The position numbers were made by a program, and so were the translations under genes. This document shows positions 1 to 5,701 of a stretch of 6,181 nucleotides of DNA, piece by piece; positions within the stretch are counted from its first letter, which is position 1; each line of letters opens with the position of its first letter. Under the pieces are notes generated by a model that made no database searches, was not told the DNA's origin, and saw only the letters and a list, made by a program, of their open reading frames with translations. Source of the DNA: Candidatus Solibacter sp. Its GTDB lineage: Bacteria; Acidobacteriota; Terriglobia; Bryobacterales; Bryobacteraceae. The stretch is taken from the NCBI GenBank assembly GCA_017883345.1, contig JADGNT010000326.1, positions 1-6,181 of the forward strand, in the 5' to 3' direction.

Positions 1-97
1 CGGCAGCGGACGGGTTGTCTTCGGCGATGTATTCCCAAATGCCGGTGATGTCTTGTGCCGCTTTCGGGTGAAGACGAAAGCCTGGATCGGCGCTCAT
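1..97 (-). CDS. ParE-type toxin, N-terminal part (runs off the window)
   Basis: Reading leftwards from an ATG at 97-95, 32 codons are visible before the window ends. The peptide begins MSADPGFRLHPKAAQDI and continues with ITGIWEYIAEDNPSAA. The spacing of Ala, Asp, Ile-Trp-x-Tyr-Ile-Ala and the Asp-Asn-Pro turn is the usual first strand and first two helices of the RelE/ParE superfamily. Known ParE members poison DNA gyrase, while RelE relatives cut mRNA; the residues that would separate these lie beyond the edge. The start codon overlaps the stop of the upstream antitoxin gene (ATGA), the normal antitoxin-toxin order and coupling. About two thirds of the protein is out of view, so intactness cannot be judged. 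Confidence 0.75.
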   Translation of the reverse strand, partial: MSADPGFRLHPKAAQDITGIWEYIAEDNPSAA

Positions 98-225
98 TGC
101 GGCGCGCGGTGCTTGAGTAGCTCTTCCTCGCGCCGCCGGAGGGATTCAAAGAATTCCTCGCCGTCGATGGGTTTCACCCTTCCGCTCTTGATGTCATCGT
201 AGCGGCCGTCGAGCATTTCGCGCAT
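94..225 (-). CDS. ParD-like antitoxin, probably missing its N-terminal half
   Basis: A 43-residue reading frame starts at the ATG at 225-223 and stops at 96-94, overlapping the toxin start. It contains DDIKSGRVKPIDGEEFF followed by an Arg/Glu-rich helix, the kind of C-terminal segment that wraps the toxin in ParD-type antitoxins. Known ParD proteins are about 75-95 residues long and begin with a ribbon-helix-helix that binds the operator; none is visible here. The same frame stays open upstream to a TAA at 276-274 but has no ATG, GTG or TTG before 225, and those extra residues do not look like a ribbon-helix-helix. I infer a 5' truncation at roughly 226-275. If translated, it might still neutralise the toxin but should not autoregulate. 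It could instead be a naturally short antitoxin. Confidence 0.55.
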   Translation of the reverse strand: MREMLDGRYDDIKSGRVKPIDGEEFFESLRRREEELLKHRAPQ

Positions 226-324
226 TTCAGCCCCTGAGTCGTTCGATGCTCGATCCTGTAGCGTAGGCGGCTTTTAACAGTTGAATACCGCGGCGGTCAT
301 CAAAATAGCTCATTCGATTGCGAG

Positions 325-1409
325 CAGACCTGGAAGGCGATGCTCACGGTGAGCGAGAACACCGGCGTCACCGATTTCGCCGTGAACCCGCGCAACCCCG
401 ACATCATGTACGCGGCGGCACACCAGCATCGTGGTAGCTGGCGGTCCCGAGTCGGCTATCTATAAGACGACTGACGCGGGCGCGCACTGGGCCAAGCTCA
501 ACGAGGGCATCCCGACCGTGGACAAGGGCCGCATTGCGCTCGCGGTATCGCCGCAGAAGCCGGACGTGGTCTATGCCACCATCACCACCAATTCCGCCAA
601 TAAGCAGACGGGTTGGTATCGCTCCGAAGACGCCGGCGGGCACTGGATCAAACTGAACGGCTTCATCGTGCAGGACCCGGAATACTACGGCGAGATTGGT
701 GAAGCTCAAGGCGCCAATCATCGCCATCCGCGACCTGGAGATTCAGGCGCGGGAGAGCGATCTCGTCGCGGCGTCGTTCGGGCGCGGGTTCTTCGTGCTG
801 GACGATTACGCCGCGTTGCGCGGGTTGACGCCCCAATTGCTTTCGCAGGAGGGCGCGCTGTTCGCCCCGGGGCGCAAAGCGCGGCAGTATGACGAGATTG
901 GGTATTACCGGGCGCAGGGCGACAATCTCGCTTCGCCCAACCCGCCCATGGGCGCGCTGTTGACTTACTACCTGCGGGAAGATCTGCCGAATGCGGCGGC
1001 GGGCGCGGCGGGTCCGAAGATGGTGCTGACCATCGCCGATTCGACGGGCAAACAGGTCCGGCAACTGGACGCGTCATCCAAGGCCGGGCTGCACCGGACA
1101 CCGTGGGATCTGCGCGAGGCGGCGCCGGCAGGGCAGCCGGGCGGGCGCGGCACGGGCCAGCCCGCGGCGGCACCACCGGCGGCCGGCGGTGGGCAGGAGG
1201 CCGGGACGCAACCGCCGCCGCAAGGTGGACGCGGCGGACGCGGCGGACGCGGCGGCGCGGGAGGCGGATTCGGCGGGCGTGGATTCGGGCGCTCGGGACC
1301 GCCGGTGAAAGCGGGCATGTATCAGGTGACGCTCGGCAAACTGGCCGACGGGACGGCGACTCCGGTGGGGCAGCCGCAGACGGTGGAGGTAGTTCCGCTG
1401 GAGAAGTAG
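325..1409 (+). pseudogene. Remnant of a VPS10/sortilin-like beta-propeller protein
   Basis: Three consecutive pieces of one protein lie in three different frames. From about 325 to 430 the frame reads TWKAMLTVSENTGVTDFAV then NPRNPDIMYAAAHQ. From about 431 to 695 it continues GGPESAIYKTTDAGAHW up to DPEYYGEI. From about 696 to 1409 it reads VKLKAPIIAIRDLEIQ, then LVAASFGRGFFVLDDY, a FlgD-like Ig segment (GLHRTPWDLR) and a tail ending at TAG. These are signatures of bacterial VPS10/BNR-repeat proteins, usually around 1000 residues and exported. A small deletion near 430 shifts the first frame, and several hundred residues are missing at about 695, where blades after DPEYYGEI jump directly to the propeller end. 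The N-terminus and signal peptide are also absent. The C-terminal piece could in principle be translated from the TTG at 696, but no ribosome binding site is apparent. Confidence 0.85.
1224..1250 (+). repeat. Three 9-bp tandem repeats encoding Gly-Gly-Arg
   Basis: Three copies of a 9-base unit (GGTGGACGC, then GGCGGACGC twice) sit inside the VPS10 pseudogene and encode GGRGGRGGR. They are part of a longer Gly/Arg/Pro/Ala-rich linker at about 1128-1300 between the FlgD-like Ig segment and the final strand (MYQVTLGKLADG). Such linkers are common in this protein type in Acidobacteria. The unit is short and coding, so it is not a CRISPR array. Confidence 0.8.
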
Positions 1410-1424
1410 TGCGCCACCCCACCG

Positions 1425-1498
1425 ACCGCTCCCTCACGGTCGCGGCTCTGATTGGAGCGTTGATGCGTCGATCCGAGCCGCGACCGTGAGGGAGCGGT
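1425..1498. repeat. Long palindrome, 24-bp perfect arms with 26-base loop
   Basis: The left arm 1425-1448 (beginning ACCGCTCCCTCACGG) is the exact reverse complement of the right arm 1475-1498, around a 26-base loop at 1449-1474. A further short pair, GCGCCA at 1411-1416 and TGGCGC at 1502-1507, flanks it. No T-run follows, so it is not a classic intrinsic terminator, although a transcript reaching it would fold strongly. The arm sequence resembles intergenic repeats I recall from Solibacter-type genomes, which makes a REP-like dispersed element the best guess. That comes from memory and not from a search. It separates the VPS10 pseudogene from the SDR gene. Confidence 0.85.
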
Positions 1499-1507
1499 TC
1501 TTGGCGC

Positions 1508-1513
1508 TACACT
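1508..1513 (+). promoter_or_regulatory. Candidate -10 box for a leaderless SDR transcript
   Basis: TACACT lies 7 bases before the ATG at 1520, so a typical start point 6-8 bases past a -10 would fall on or next to the A of the ATG. There is no Shine-Dalgarno sequence between 1501 and 1519, which fits leaderless translation. No good -35 hexamer is seen at 16-18 bases upstream; that position lies inside the right arm of the palindrome. Confidence 0.4.
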
Positions 1514-1519
1514 GACACC

Positions 1520-2311
1520 ATGGATTTAGGAATCAAAGGAAAGGTTGCGATGGTAGCGGCCGCCAGCCAGGGGCTGGGTTTCGCCATCGCCCAGGCGCTG
1601 GCGGCCGAAGGCGCGCAGGTCTCGATCGCGGCGCGCAAGCAGGAGACCATCTCTGCCGCCGCCGCGCGCATTGCGGAACAGACCGGTGCGCCGGTGATGT
1701 GGTCGGTGGCGGACGTCGCCTCCGCGGAGGCTATCGAGGCATGGCATCGCGCCACGGTGGAGCGCTTCGGCGGCGTGGACATGCTGGTGACCAACTCGGG
1801 TGGTCCCCCGGCGGGTCCGGCGTCCGGCTTCGACGACGCGGCGTGGCACAACGCCTTCGAACTGCTCATCATGAGCGCCGTGCGCACGGTCCGCGTCGTG
1901 CTCCCCACCATGGAGGCGCGCGGCGGGGGCAGCATCCTGATGCTGACATCTTCATCGGTCAAGAATCCGATTCCGAATCTGGGACTGTCGAATGTCATCC
2001 GGCCGGCGGTGTCGGCGCTGGTCAAAACGTTGGCCGACGAGTTCGCCGCGAAGTCGATCCGCGTCAATCAACTGGTGCCGGGCCGGATCGCGACCGAGCG
2101 GCTGACCTATCTGGACGACGCCAACGCCAAACGGGCCGGCATTACCCTGGAGGAGCAGCGCAAGCGGTCGGCCGGCGCCATCCCGATGGGCCGGTACGGC
2201 GAGCCCGAAGAGTTCGCGCGCGCCGCGGCATTCCTGCTGAGCGGCGCGGCAGCTTACATCACCGGCGCCACGTTGCAGGTGGACGGCGGCGCCATCCGCT
2301 CGATCGGTTGA
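1520..2311 (+). CDS. SDR-family oxidoreductase with non-canonical active site
   Basis: This 263-residue protein has the full length and Rossmann layout of a classical short-chain dehydrogenase: beta1-alphaA glycine loop at 13-20, Asp65 after VAD, NSGGPP at 92-97, a Ser-rich strand at 143-146, NxxxPG at 183-188 and the closing TGATLQVDGG at 248-257. Key positions depart from the classical pattern. TGxxxGxG is AAASQGLG, the tetrad Asn is Leu116, and the YxxxK pair is Ser157/Arg161, while Ser144 is kept with the usual 13-residue spacing. This matches a recognised side branch (FabG/3-oxoacyl-ACP-reductase-like SDRs lacking the full motif), so it is probably ancestral and not decay. Substrate and activity are unknown. 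The opening MDLGIKGKVA is typical of the branch and supports the ATG at 1520. The gene is followed after 10 bp by GH127, suggesting an operon, but the joint role is inferred only from position. Confidence 0.93.
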   Translation: MDLGIKGKVAMVAAASQGLGFAIAQALAAEGAQVSIAARKQETISAAAARIAEQTGAPVMWSVADVASAEAIEAWHRATVERFGGVDMLVTNSGGPPAGPASGFDDAAWHNAFELLIMSAVRTVRVVLPTMEARGGGSILMLTSSSVKNPIPNLGLSNVIRPAVSALVKTLADEFAAKSIRVNQLVPGRIATERLTYLDDANAKRAGITLEEQRKRSAGAIPMGRYGEPEEFARAAAFLLSGAAAYITGATLQVDGGAIRSIG

Positions 2312-2316
2312 GGAGG
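2310..2316 (+). promoter_or_regulatory. Ribosome binding site of the GH127 gene, overlapping the SDR stop
   Basis: GAGGAGG begins within the TGA stop of the SDR gene (2309-2311) and ends 5 bases before the ATG at 2322. It is a strong Shine-Dalgarno sequence that fixes the GH127 start and suggests translational coupling of the two genes. Confidence 0.85.
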
Positions 2317-2321
2317 CTCTC

Positions 2322-4745
2322 ATGCGAAATCTGCTTCCCTTTGCCCTGTCCGCACTGCTTTGGACCGGCGGGGCCGGCGCGCAGCAGTCCGCGCGGGATT
2401 ATCCCGTCAAGCCGGTCCCCTTCACCAGCGTTCACTTCAACGACGTCTTCTGGGCGCCGCGGATCGACATCAATCGCACCGTCACCATCCCGTTCGCCTT
2501 TGGCAAGAACGAAGAGACCGGGCGCGTCGACAACTTCGTGCGCGCGGCCGCGGCGCTCCGCGGTGAGACGCTCGCCAACAAAAAGGCGCCGGGATATCCC
2601 TTCGACGACTCGGACGTCTACAAGGTGATCGAGGGAGCGAGCTACACCCTGAGCGTGCGGCCCGACGCCAAGCTTGACGCCTATGTCGATGGCTTGATCG
2701 CCAAGATCGCGGCGGCCCAGGAGAAGGACGGCTATCTCTACACCACGCGCGCCATCGATCCCCTGCATCCGCACCCGTGGGCGGGAACCAAGCGCTGGGA
2801 ACTGGAGAAAGTGGACAGCCACGAACTCTACGACCTCGGTCACCTGTATGAAGCGGCGGCGGCGCACTACCAGGCCACGGGTAAGCGCAACCTGCTCGAT
2901 ATCGCGCTGAAAAGCGCATCGCTGCTGGAAGACACCTTCGGACCCGGCAAGCAATCCATCTGGCCGGGACACCAGATCACGGAGATGGGCCTGGCGAAGT
3001 TGTATCGCGTCACCGGGCACCAGGGCTACGTGGACCTGGCGAAGTTCATGCTCGACGTGCGCGGTCCGGATGGATCGCGCGGCGCGGGGCGCCCCTACAA
3101 TCAGTCGCAGGCGAAGGTGGTGGACCAGACGGAGGCCGTGGGCCACGCGGTGCGCGCCACCTACATGTACTGCGGGATGGCGGACGTCGCCGCGCTCACC
3201 GGCGACGCGGCCTATATCAAAGCGATCGATAAAATATGGGAAGACGTTGCGGGTACAAAGCTCTACATTACAGGCGGAATCGGCGCCACGGGCTCGGGCG
3301 AGGCATTTGGTACTCATTACGAATTGCCCAACATGACGGCGTACAACGAGACCTGCGCGGCGGTGGGCAACGATTACTGGAATCATCGCCTGTTCCTGCT
3401 GCACGCAGACGCGCGCTACATCGACGTCATGGAGCGCACGCTGTATAACGGGCTAATTTCCGGCGTCTCGCTCGACGGGCAGAGCTTCTTCTACCCGAAC
3501 CCGCTGGAATCGAACGGCCAGCACAAACGGAGCCCGTGGTTCGGCGTGGCCTGCTGCCCGGGGAATATCACACGGTTTTTGCCCAGCGTCCCGGGCTACG
3601 TCTACGCGCAGCGCGGCGATCGGCTCTACGTGAACCTCTTCGTGGCGAGCAGCGCCGACATCAAATTGGACAACGGGCGCAGCGTCAAGATGACGCAGGA
3701 AACGCGCTACCCCTGGGAGGGGTCGGTGAAGATGACCGTGAATCCCGACCAGGCGGGCAAGCTTGCCATCAACGTGCGCATCCCCGGCTGGGCGCGCAAT
3801 GAACCGGTGCCGAGCGATCTCTACAAATTCGCGGACACGGTATCGGAGCGCGCGGTGGTGAAGGTGAACGGCAAGACTGTCCCGATGCAGATCACCAAGG
3901 GCTATGTCACGCTGGACCGCACGTGGAAAGCGGGCGACACCATCGAACTCAGCCTGCCGATGCCGGTGCGCCGCGTGGTGGCCAACACCGAAGTCGCGGC
4001 GGACCAGGGACGCGTGGCGATCCAGCGCGGGCCGCTGGTCTACACCGCGGAGTGGGTAGACAACCCGAACGGCAAGGTGCGCAACCTGATGCTGCCCGAT
4101 ACGGCCAAACTGACGGCGGCGTACGACCCCAAACTGCTCAAGGGCGTCACCGTGATCACGGGGCGCGCCACCAGCCTGACCACGGACGCGGCGGGCAAGG
4201 TGCTGAAGACCGACCAGGAATTCAAGGCGATTCCGTATTACGCCTGGGCCAATCGCGGCCCGGGGCAGATGATGGTGTGGATTCCGAATCGCGAGGCGTC
4301 GGCCAAACCGGCGGGCTACCCGACGCTGGCCAGCACGGCGAAGATCACGGTGTCGGGCGACAGCCGCAAGAATCCGCGGAACATAATCGACGGCGAAGAT
4401 CCCACGGCGTCCGACGATGCGTCGGCGTACTACGACTGGTGGCCGAAAAACGGCAGCGCGGAGTGGGTGGAGCTGGCGTTCGAGAAGGCGGCCACCGTGT
4501 CGGAAACGAGCGTCTACTGGTTCGACGATACGGGTCACGGCGGCGTGCGCGTTCCCGCCTCCTGGAAGTTGCTCTACAAGGACGGCAACCAATGGAAGCC
4601 CGTCGAAGCGACGAGCGCGTACGGGCGGGAGCGGAATCAGTACAACCGGCTGACCTTCCAGCCGGTGACTACCACGGGGTTACGGCTCGAGTTGCAGGCG
4701 CAGCCCAACGTGTCGATGGGGATTCAGGAGTGGAAGGTGAAGTAG
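2322..4745 (+). CDS. Secreted GH127 beta-L-arabinofuranosidase-like enzyme with discoidin-like domain
   Basis: This 807-residue protein starts with a signal peptide (MRNLLPFALSALLWTGGAGA, likely cleaved after residue 20). The catalytic (alpha/alpha)6 barrel (formerly DUF1680) spans about 30-430, followed by beta-sandwich regions to about 650 and a C-terminal discoidin/F5-8-type fold at about 665-807 that may bind sugar. In the family prototype HypBA1, a Zn site is formed by one Glu and three Cys, one of which is the nucleophile. Here these are Glu343 and Cys345 in YNETC and Cys411-Cys412 in VACCPGN. The acid residue is probably Glu327 in GSGEAFG, 16 residues before Glu343 as in HypBA1. All active-site residues are kept, so an active retaining enzyme that releases beta-L-arabinofuranose or a related sugar is likely; the exact substrate is not determined because the family has varied specificities. 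It is probably periplasmic or extracellular and co-transcribed with the SDR. Confidence 0.94.
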   Translation: MRNLLPFALSALLWTGGAGAQQSARDYPVKPVPFTSVHFNDVFWAPRIDINRTVTIPFAFGKNEETGRVDNFVRAAAALRGETLANKKAPGYPFDDSDVYKVIEGASYTLSVRPDAKLDAYVDGLIAKIAAAQEKDGYLYTTRAIDPLHPHPWAGTKRWELEKVDSHELYDLGHLYEAAAAHYQATGKRNLLDIALKSASLLEDTFGPGKQSIWPGHQITEMGLAKLYRVTGHQGYVDLAKFMLDVRGPDGSRGAGRPYNQSQAKVVDQTEAVGHAVRATYMYCGMADVAALTGDAAYIKAIDKIWEDVAGTKLYITGGIGATGSGEAFGTHYELPNMTAYNETCAAVGNDYWNHRLFLLHADARYIDVMERTLYNGLISGVSLDGQSFFYPNPLESNGQHKRSPWFGVACCPGNITRFLPSVPGYVYAQRGDRLYVNLFVASSADIKLDNGRSVKMTQETRYPWEGSVKMTVNPDQAGKLAINVRIPGWARNEPVPSDLYKFADTVSERAVVKVNGKTVPMQITKGYVTLDRTWKAGDTIELSLPMPVRRVVANTEVAADQGRVAIQRGPLVYTAEWVDNPNGKVRNLMLPDTAKLTAAYDPKLLKGVTVITGRATSLTTDAAGKVLKTDQEFKAIPYYAWANRGPGQMMVWIPNREASAKPAGYPTLASTAKITVSGDSRKNPRNIIDGEDPTASDDASAYYDWWPKNGSAEWVELAFEKAATVSETSVYWFDDTGHGGVRVPASWKLLYKDGNQWKPVEATSAYGRERNQYNRLTFQPVTTTGLRLELQAQPNVSMGIQEWKVK

Positions 4746-4766
4746 GGCGAGGGCAGCTTTTTGCCG

Positions 4767-4789
4767 TATAATTGGAGGTGACAATTATG
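4767..4789 (+). promoter_or_regulatory. Consensus -10 box, ribosome site and start-codon dyad of the coiled-coil gene
   Basis: TATAAT at 4767-4772 is a perfect -10 hexamer, though no convincing -35 is found 16-18 bases upstream. GGAGGTG at 4774-4780 is a strong Shine-Dalgarno 6 bases before the ATG at 4787. ATAATT (4768-4773) and AATTAT (4783-4788) form a 6-bp inverted repeat around the ribosome site, with the start codon in one arm. This supports the ATG at 4787 over the TTG at 4772, which lies upstream of the ribosome site. A usual start point near 4779 would leave an almost leaderless message and cut into the Shine-Dalgarno, so the true promoter may be elsewhere. Confidence 0.55.
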
Positions 4790-5053
4790 GAAAATGGCGG
4801 CCAGCCCGCGACGAAGCGAGAAGTAGAAACGGCAATCAAGACCGCTGTCGATGCCGCCAAGGACGAGCTCCTGGAAGCGATGCGTGGTATCGAGACGAAG
4901 CTCCTTCATGCGTTCTACGGCTACGCCAAGAGCAACGACGGGCGCGTACTTGAAGTGGAAGCGAACGAGGCGGTACTCCGCACTCGGGTAGCCACGCTTG
5001 AATCGCGCGTCATGGAAGTGGAACGGCGGCTCAACATTCCGCCGGCACAGTGA
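4787..5053 (+). CDS. Small coiled-coil protein of unknown function
   Basis: This 88-residue, highly charged and entirely helical-looking protein has no signal peptide or membrane segment. A polar start (MENGGQPATKREVE) leads into heptad-like helices at about 11-47 and 58-82, joined around HAFYGYAKSND (41-51). The second helix (VLRTRVATLESRVMEVERRL) is a classic coiled coil, and the protein ends in the short motif NIPPAQ. I recall similar proteins of about 90-110 residues with the ATK...LLxAFY...RLNxPP pattern as uncharacterised hypothetical genes in Acidobacteriota, often in several copies. A self-associating or adaptor role is possible but not shown. It begins 41 bp after the GH127 stop with its own promoter-like and ribosome-site signals, so it is probably a separate unit. 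Confidence 0.8.
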   Translation: MENGGQPATKREVETAIKTAVDAAKDELLEAMRGIETKLLHAFYGYAKSNDGRVLEVEANEAVLRTRVATLESRVMEVERRLNIPPAQ

Positions 5054-5059
5054 CTTTGA

Positions 5060-5104
5060 CATATTGAATTGCAGGCATACCCCAACGTTTCGATGGGCAT
5101 AGAT
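5060..5104 (+). pseudogene. Fossil of a second GH127-type discoidin C-terminus
   Basis: The frame through 5066 reads HIELQAYPNVSMGID. It matches the last strands of the GH127 protein upstream (RLELQAQPNVSMGIQ, encoded at about 4683-4727) at 11 of 12 residues from Glu to Ile. Over 36 bases, 7 differ, five of them at third codon positions, as expected of a paralogous coding sequence and not of a recent DNA duplication. A TGA sits just upstream in frame (5057-5059) and no related sequence is seen beyond about 5104. It is best read as the stub of a lost GH127-like or other discoidin-tailed gene. The remainder of 5054-5166 holds only the candidate operator described separately. Confidence 0.6.
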
Positions 5105-5142
5105 GTCGAACCCACCGAAGGGCCCCTTGACACCACGCACTT

Positions 5143-5164
5143 GTATGTACGAGGTTGTAAATAC
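5143..5164 (+). promoter_or_regulatory. Candidate BrnA operator: two GTA-NN-TAC dyads
   Basis: Directly before brnT there are two dyad boxes, GTATGTAC at 5143-5150 and GTAAATAC at 5157-5164, 14 bases apart start to start. With two extra matching bases they form 10-base direct repeats (TTGTATGTAC and TTGTAAATAC, 8 of 10 identical). Ribbon-helix-helix antitoxins commonly bind paired short dyads at their own promoters, and BrnA autoregulation is known from Brucella. The role here is inferred. Confidence 0.4.
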
Positions 5165-5166
5165 AG

Positions 5167-5454
5167 ATGTGGGTCGAATGGGACAGCGCAAAGAACGACA
5201 CGAACCGTGCCAAACACGGTATCGACTTTGAAGCGGCGCAACTCATTTTCGACGATCCAGTCTGCATCGCGTTTGTTGAGAGGGTCACTGACGGTGAAGA
5301 GCGATGGCACGCACCCGGTTCGATTGAGAAGATCGTTGTACTGGTAGTCGTACACACGTATCGGGAAGAGAATTCGGAGGAAGCGATCCGCATCGTCTCA
5401 GCCCGTCGTGCGACCCCGAAGGAAAGGAAGTTCTATGACCAAACTATCGGCTGA
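5167..5454 (+). CDS. brnT: BrnT-family ribonuclease toxin
   Basis: This 95-residue protein has the BrnT pattern throughout: MWVEWDSAKNDTNRAKHGI at the start, FEAAQLIFDDP at 21-31, the VVVHTYRE core strand at 60-67 and IRIVSARRATPKERKFY at 74-90. Known BrnT proteins have a RelE-like fold and cut RNA, slowing growth under stress; the basic and acidic residues of the His-Thr-x-Arg and Ser-Ala-Arg-Arg motifs are retained. The length is normal for the family and no frame break is seen, so the toxin is probably functional. The ATG at 5167 is chosen because the xEWDxxK opening follows directly; GAGG at 5151-5154 is a weak ribosome site 12 bases upstream. It overlaps brnA by 20 bases, the usual toxin-first order of this system. 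BrnT/BrnA modules are mobile and fit this patchwork region. Confidence 0.93.
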   Translation: MWVEWDSAKNDTNRAKHGIDFEAAQLIFDDPVCIAFVERVTDGEERWHAPGSIEKIVVLVVVHTYREENSEEAIRIVSARRATPKERKFYDQTIG

Positions 5455-5701
5455 GAAGCGCAAAGAGCTTCAGAAGCTCGCTGCCAGACCGGATGGTGAA
5501 ATCGACCTATCCGACATCCCCGAGATTCGAGAGATTCCCTCGGATGCCGTGATCGGCAGGTTCTATCGGCCCAAGAAGACCGCCGTGACGATTCGGCTGG
5601 ATGTGGATGTCTTGACGTGGCTGAAGGCAACAGGAGAAGGGTATCAGACGCGAATCAACACCTACCTTCGCCATCTTATGCAACAAAGCCGTCAGCAATG
5701 A
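5435..5701 (+). CDS. brnA: BrnA-family antitoxin
   Basis: This 88-residue protein has an acidic toxin-binding N-terminal half (GEIDLSDIPEIREIP at 21-35) and a C-terminal ribbon-helix-helix (about 48-82: KTAVTIRLDVDVLTWLK then GYQTRINTYLRHLM). Putting the DNA-binding domain at the C-terminus is characteristic of BrnA. It neutralises BrnT by direct binding, and the complex represses the promoter. The ATG at 5435 is preferred over the GTG at 5408 because the purine-rich GGAAAGGAAG (5421-5430) sits 4 bases upstream and the family usually starts near this point. The gene begins inside brnT, giving translational coupling. Its stop (TGA 5699-5701) overlaps an ATGATG that opens the downstream GH3 fragment. 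It appears intact. Confidence 0.93.
   Translation: MTKLSAEKRKELQKLAARPDGEIDLSDIPEIREIPSDAVIGRFYRPKKTAVTIRLDVDVLTWLKATGEGYQTRINTYLRHLMQQSRQQ

Noticed and set aside
1224..1300. Short GGCGGACGC repeats considered as a CRISPR or minisatellite
   Set aside because: The units are 9 bp, contiguous, without spacers, and encode Gly-Gly-Arg in frame.
718..1437. Pro/Arg/Ala-rich frames on both strands over the VPS10 tail
   Set aside because: They are low-complexity by-products of the GC-rich Gly/Arg linker and have no family resemblance or ribosome sites.
2259..3404. Long minus-strand open frame opposite the SDR end and GH127 gene
   Set aside because: It has no recognisable motif and overlaps strongly supported plus-strand genes. 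High GC with third-position bias readily leaves the opposite strand open.
3453..4592. Long Arg/His/Val-rich minus-strand open frame opposite GH127
   Set aside because: Its composition is that of an antisense shadow, and the plus-strand reading has a complete active site and domain order.
4752..4765. GGCA...TGCC hairpin with T-run after the GH127 stop, as a terminator
   Set aside because: The stem is only 4 bp and the T-run lies in the loop, not after the stem, so it is not a credible intrinsic terminator.
5127..5132. Perfect TTGACA as a -35 box for brnT
   Set aside because: No -10-like hexamer lies 16-18 bases downstream; the nearest AT-rich hexamer, TATGTA at 5144, leaves only an 11-base spacer.
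5069..5347. Open frame starting at the discoidin fossil and running through brnT
   Set aside because: Only the first dozen codons have a match. The rest is the wrong frame of a clear brnT gene.
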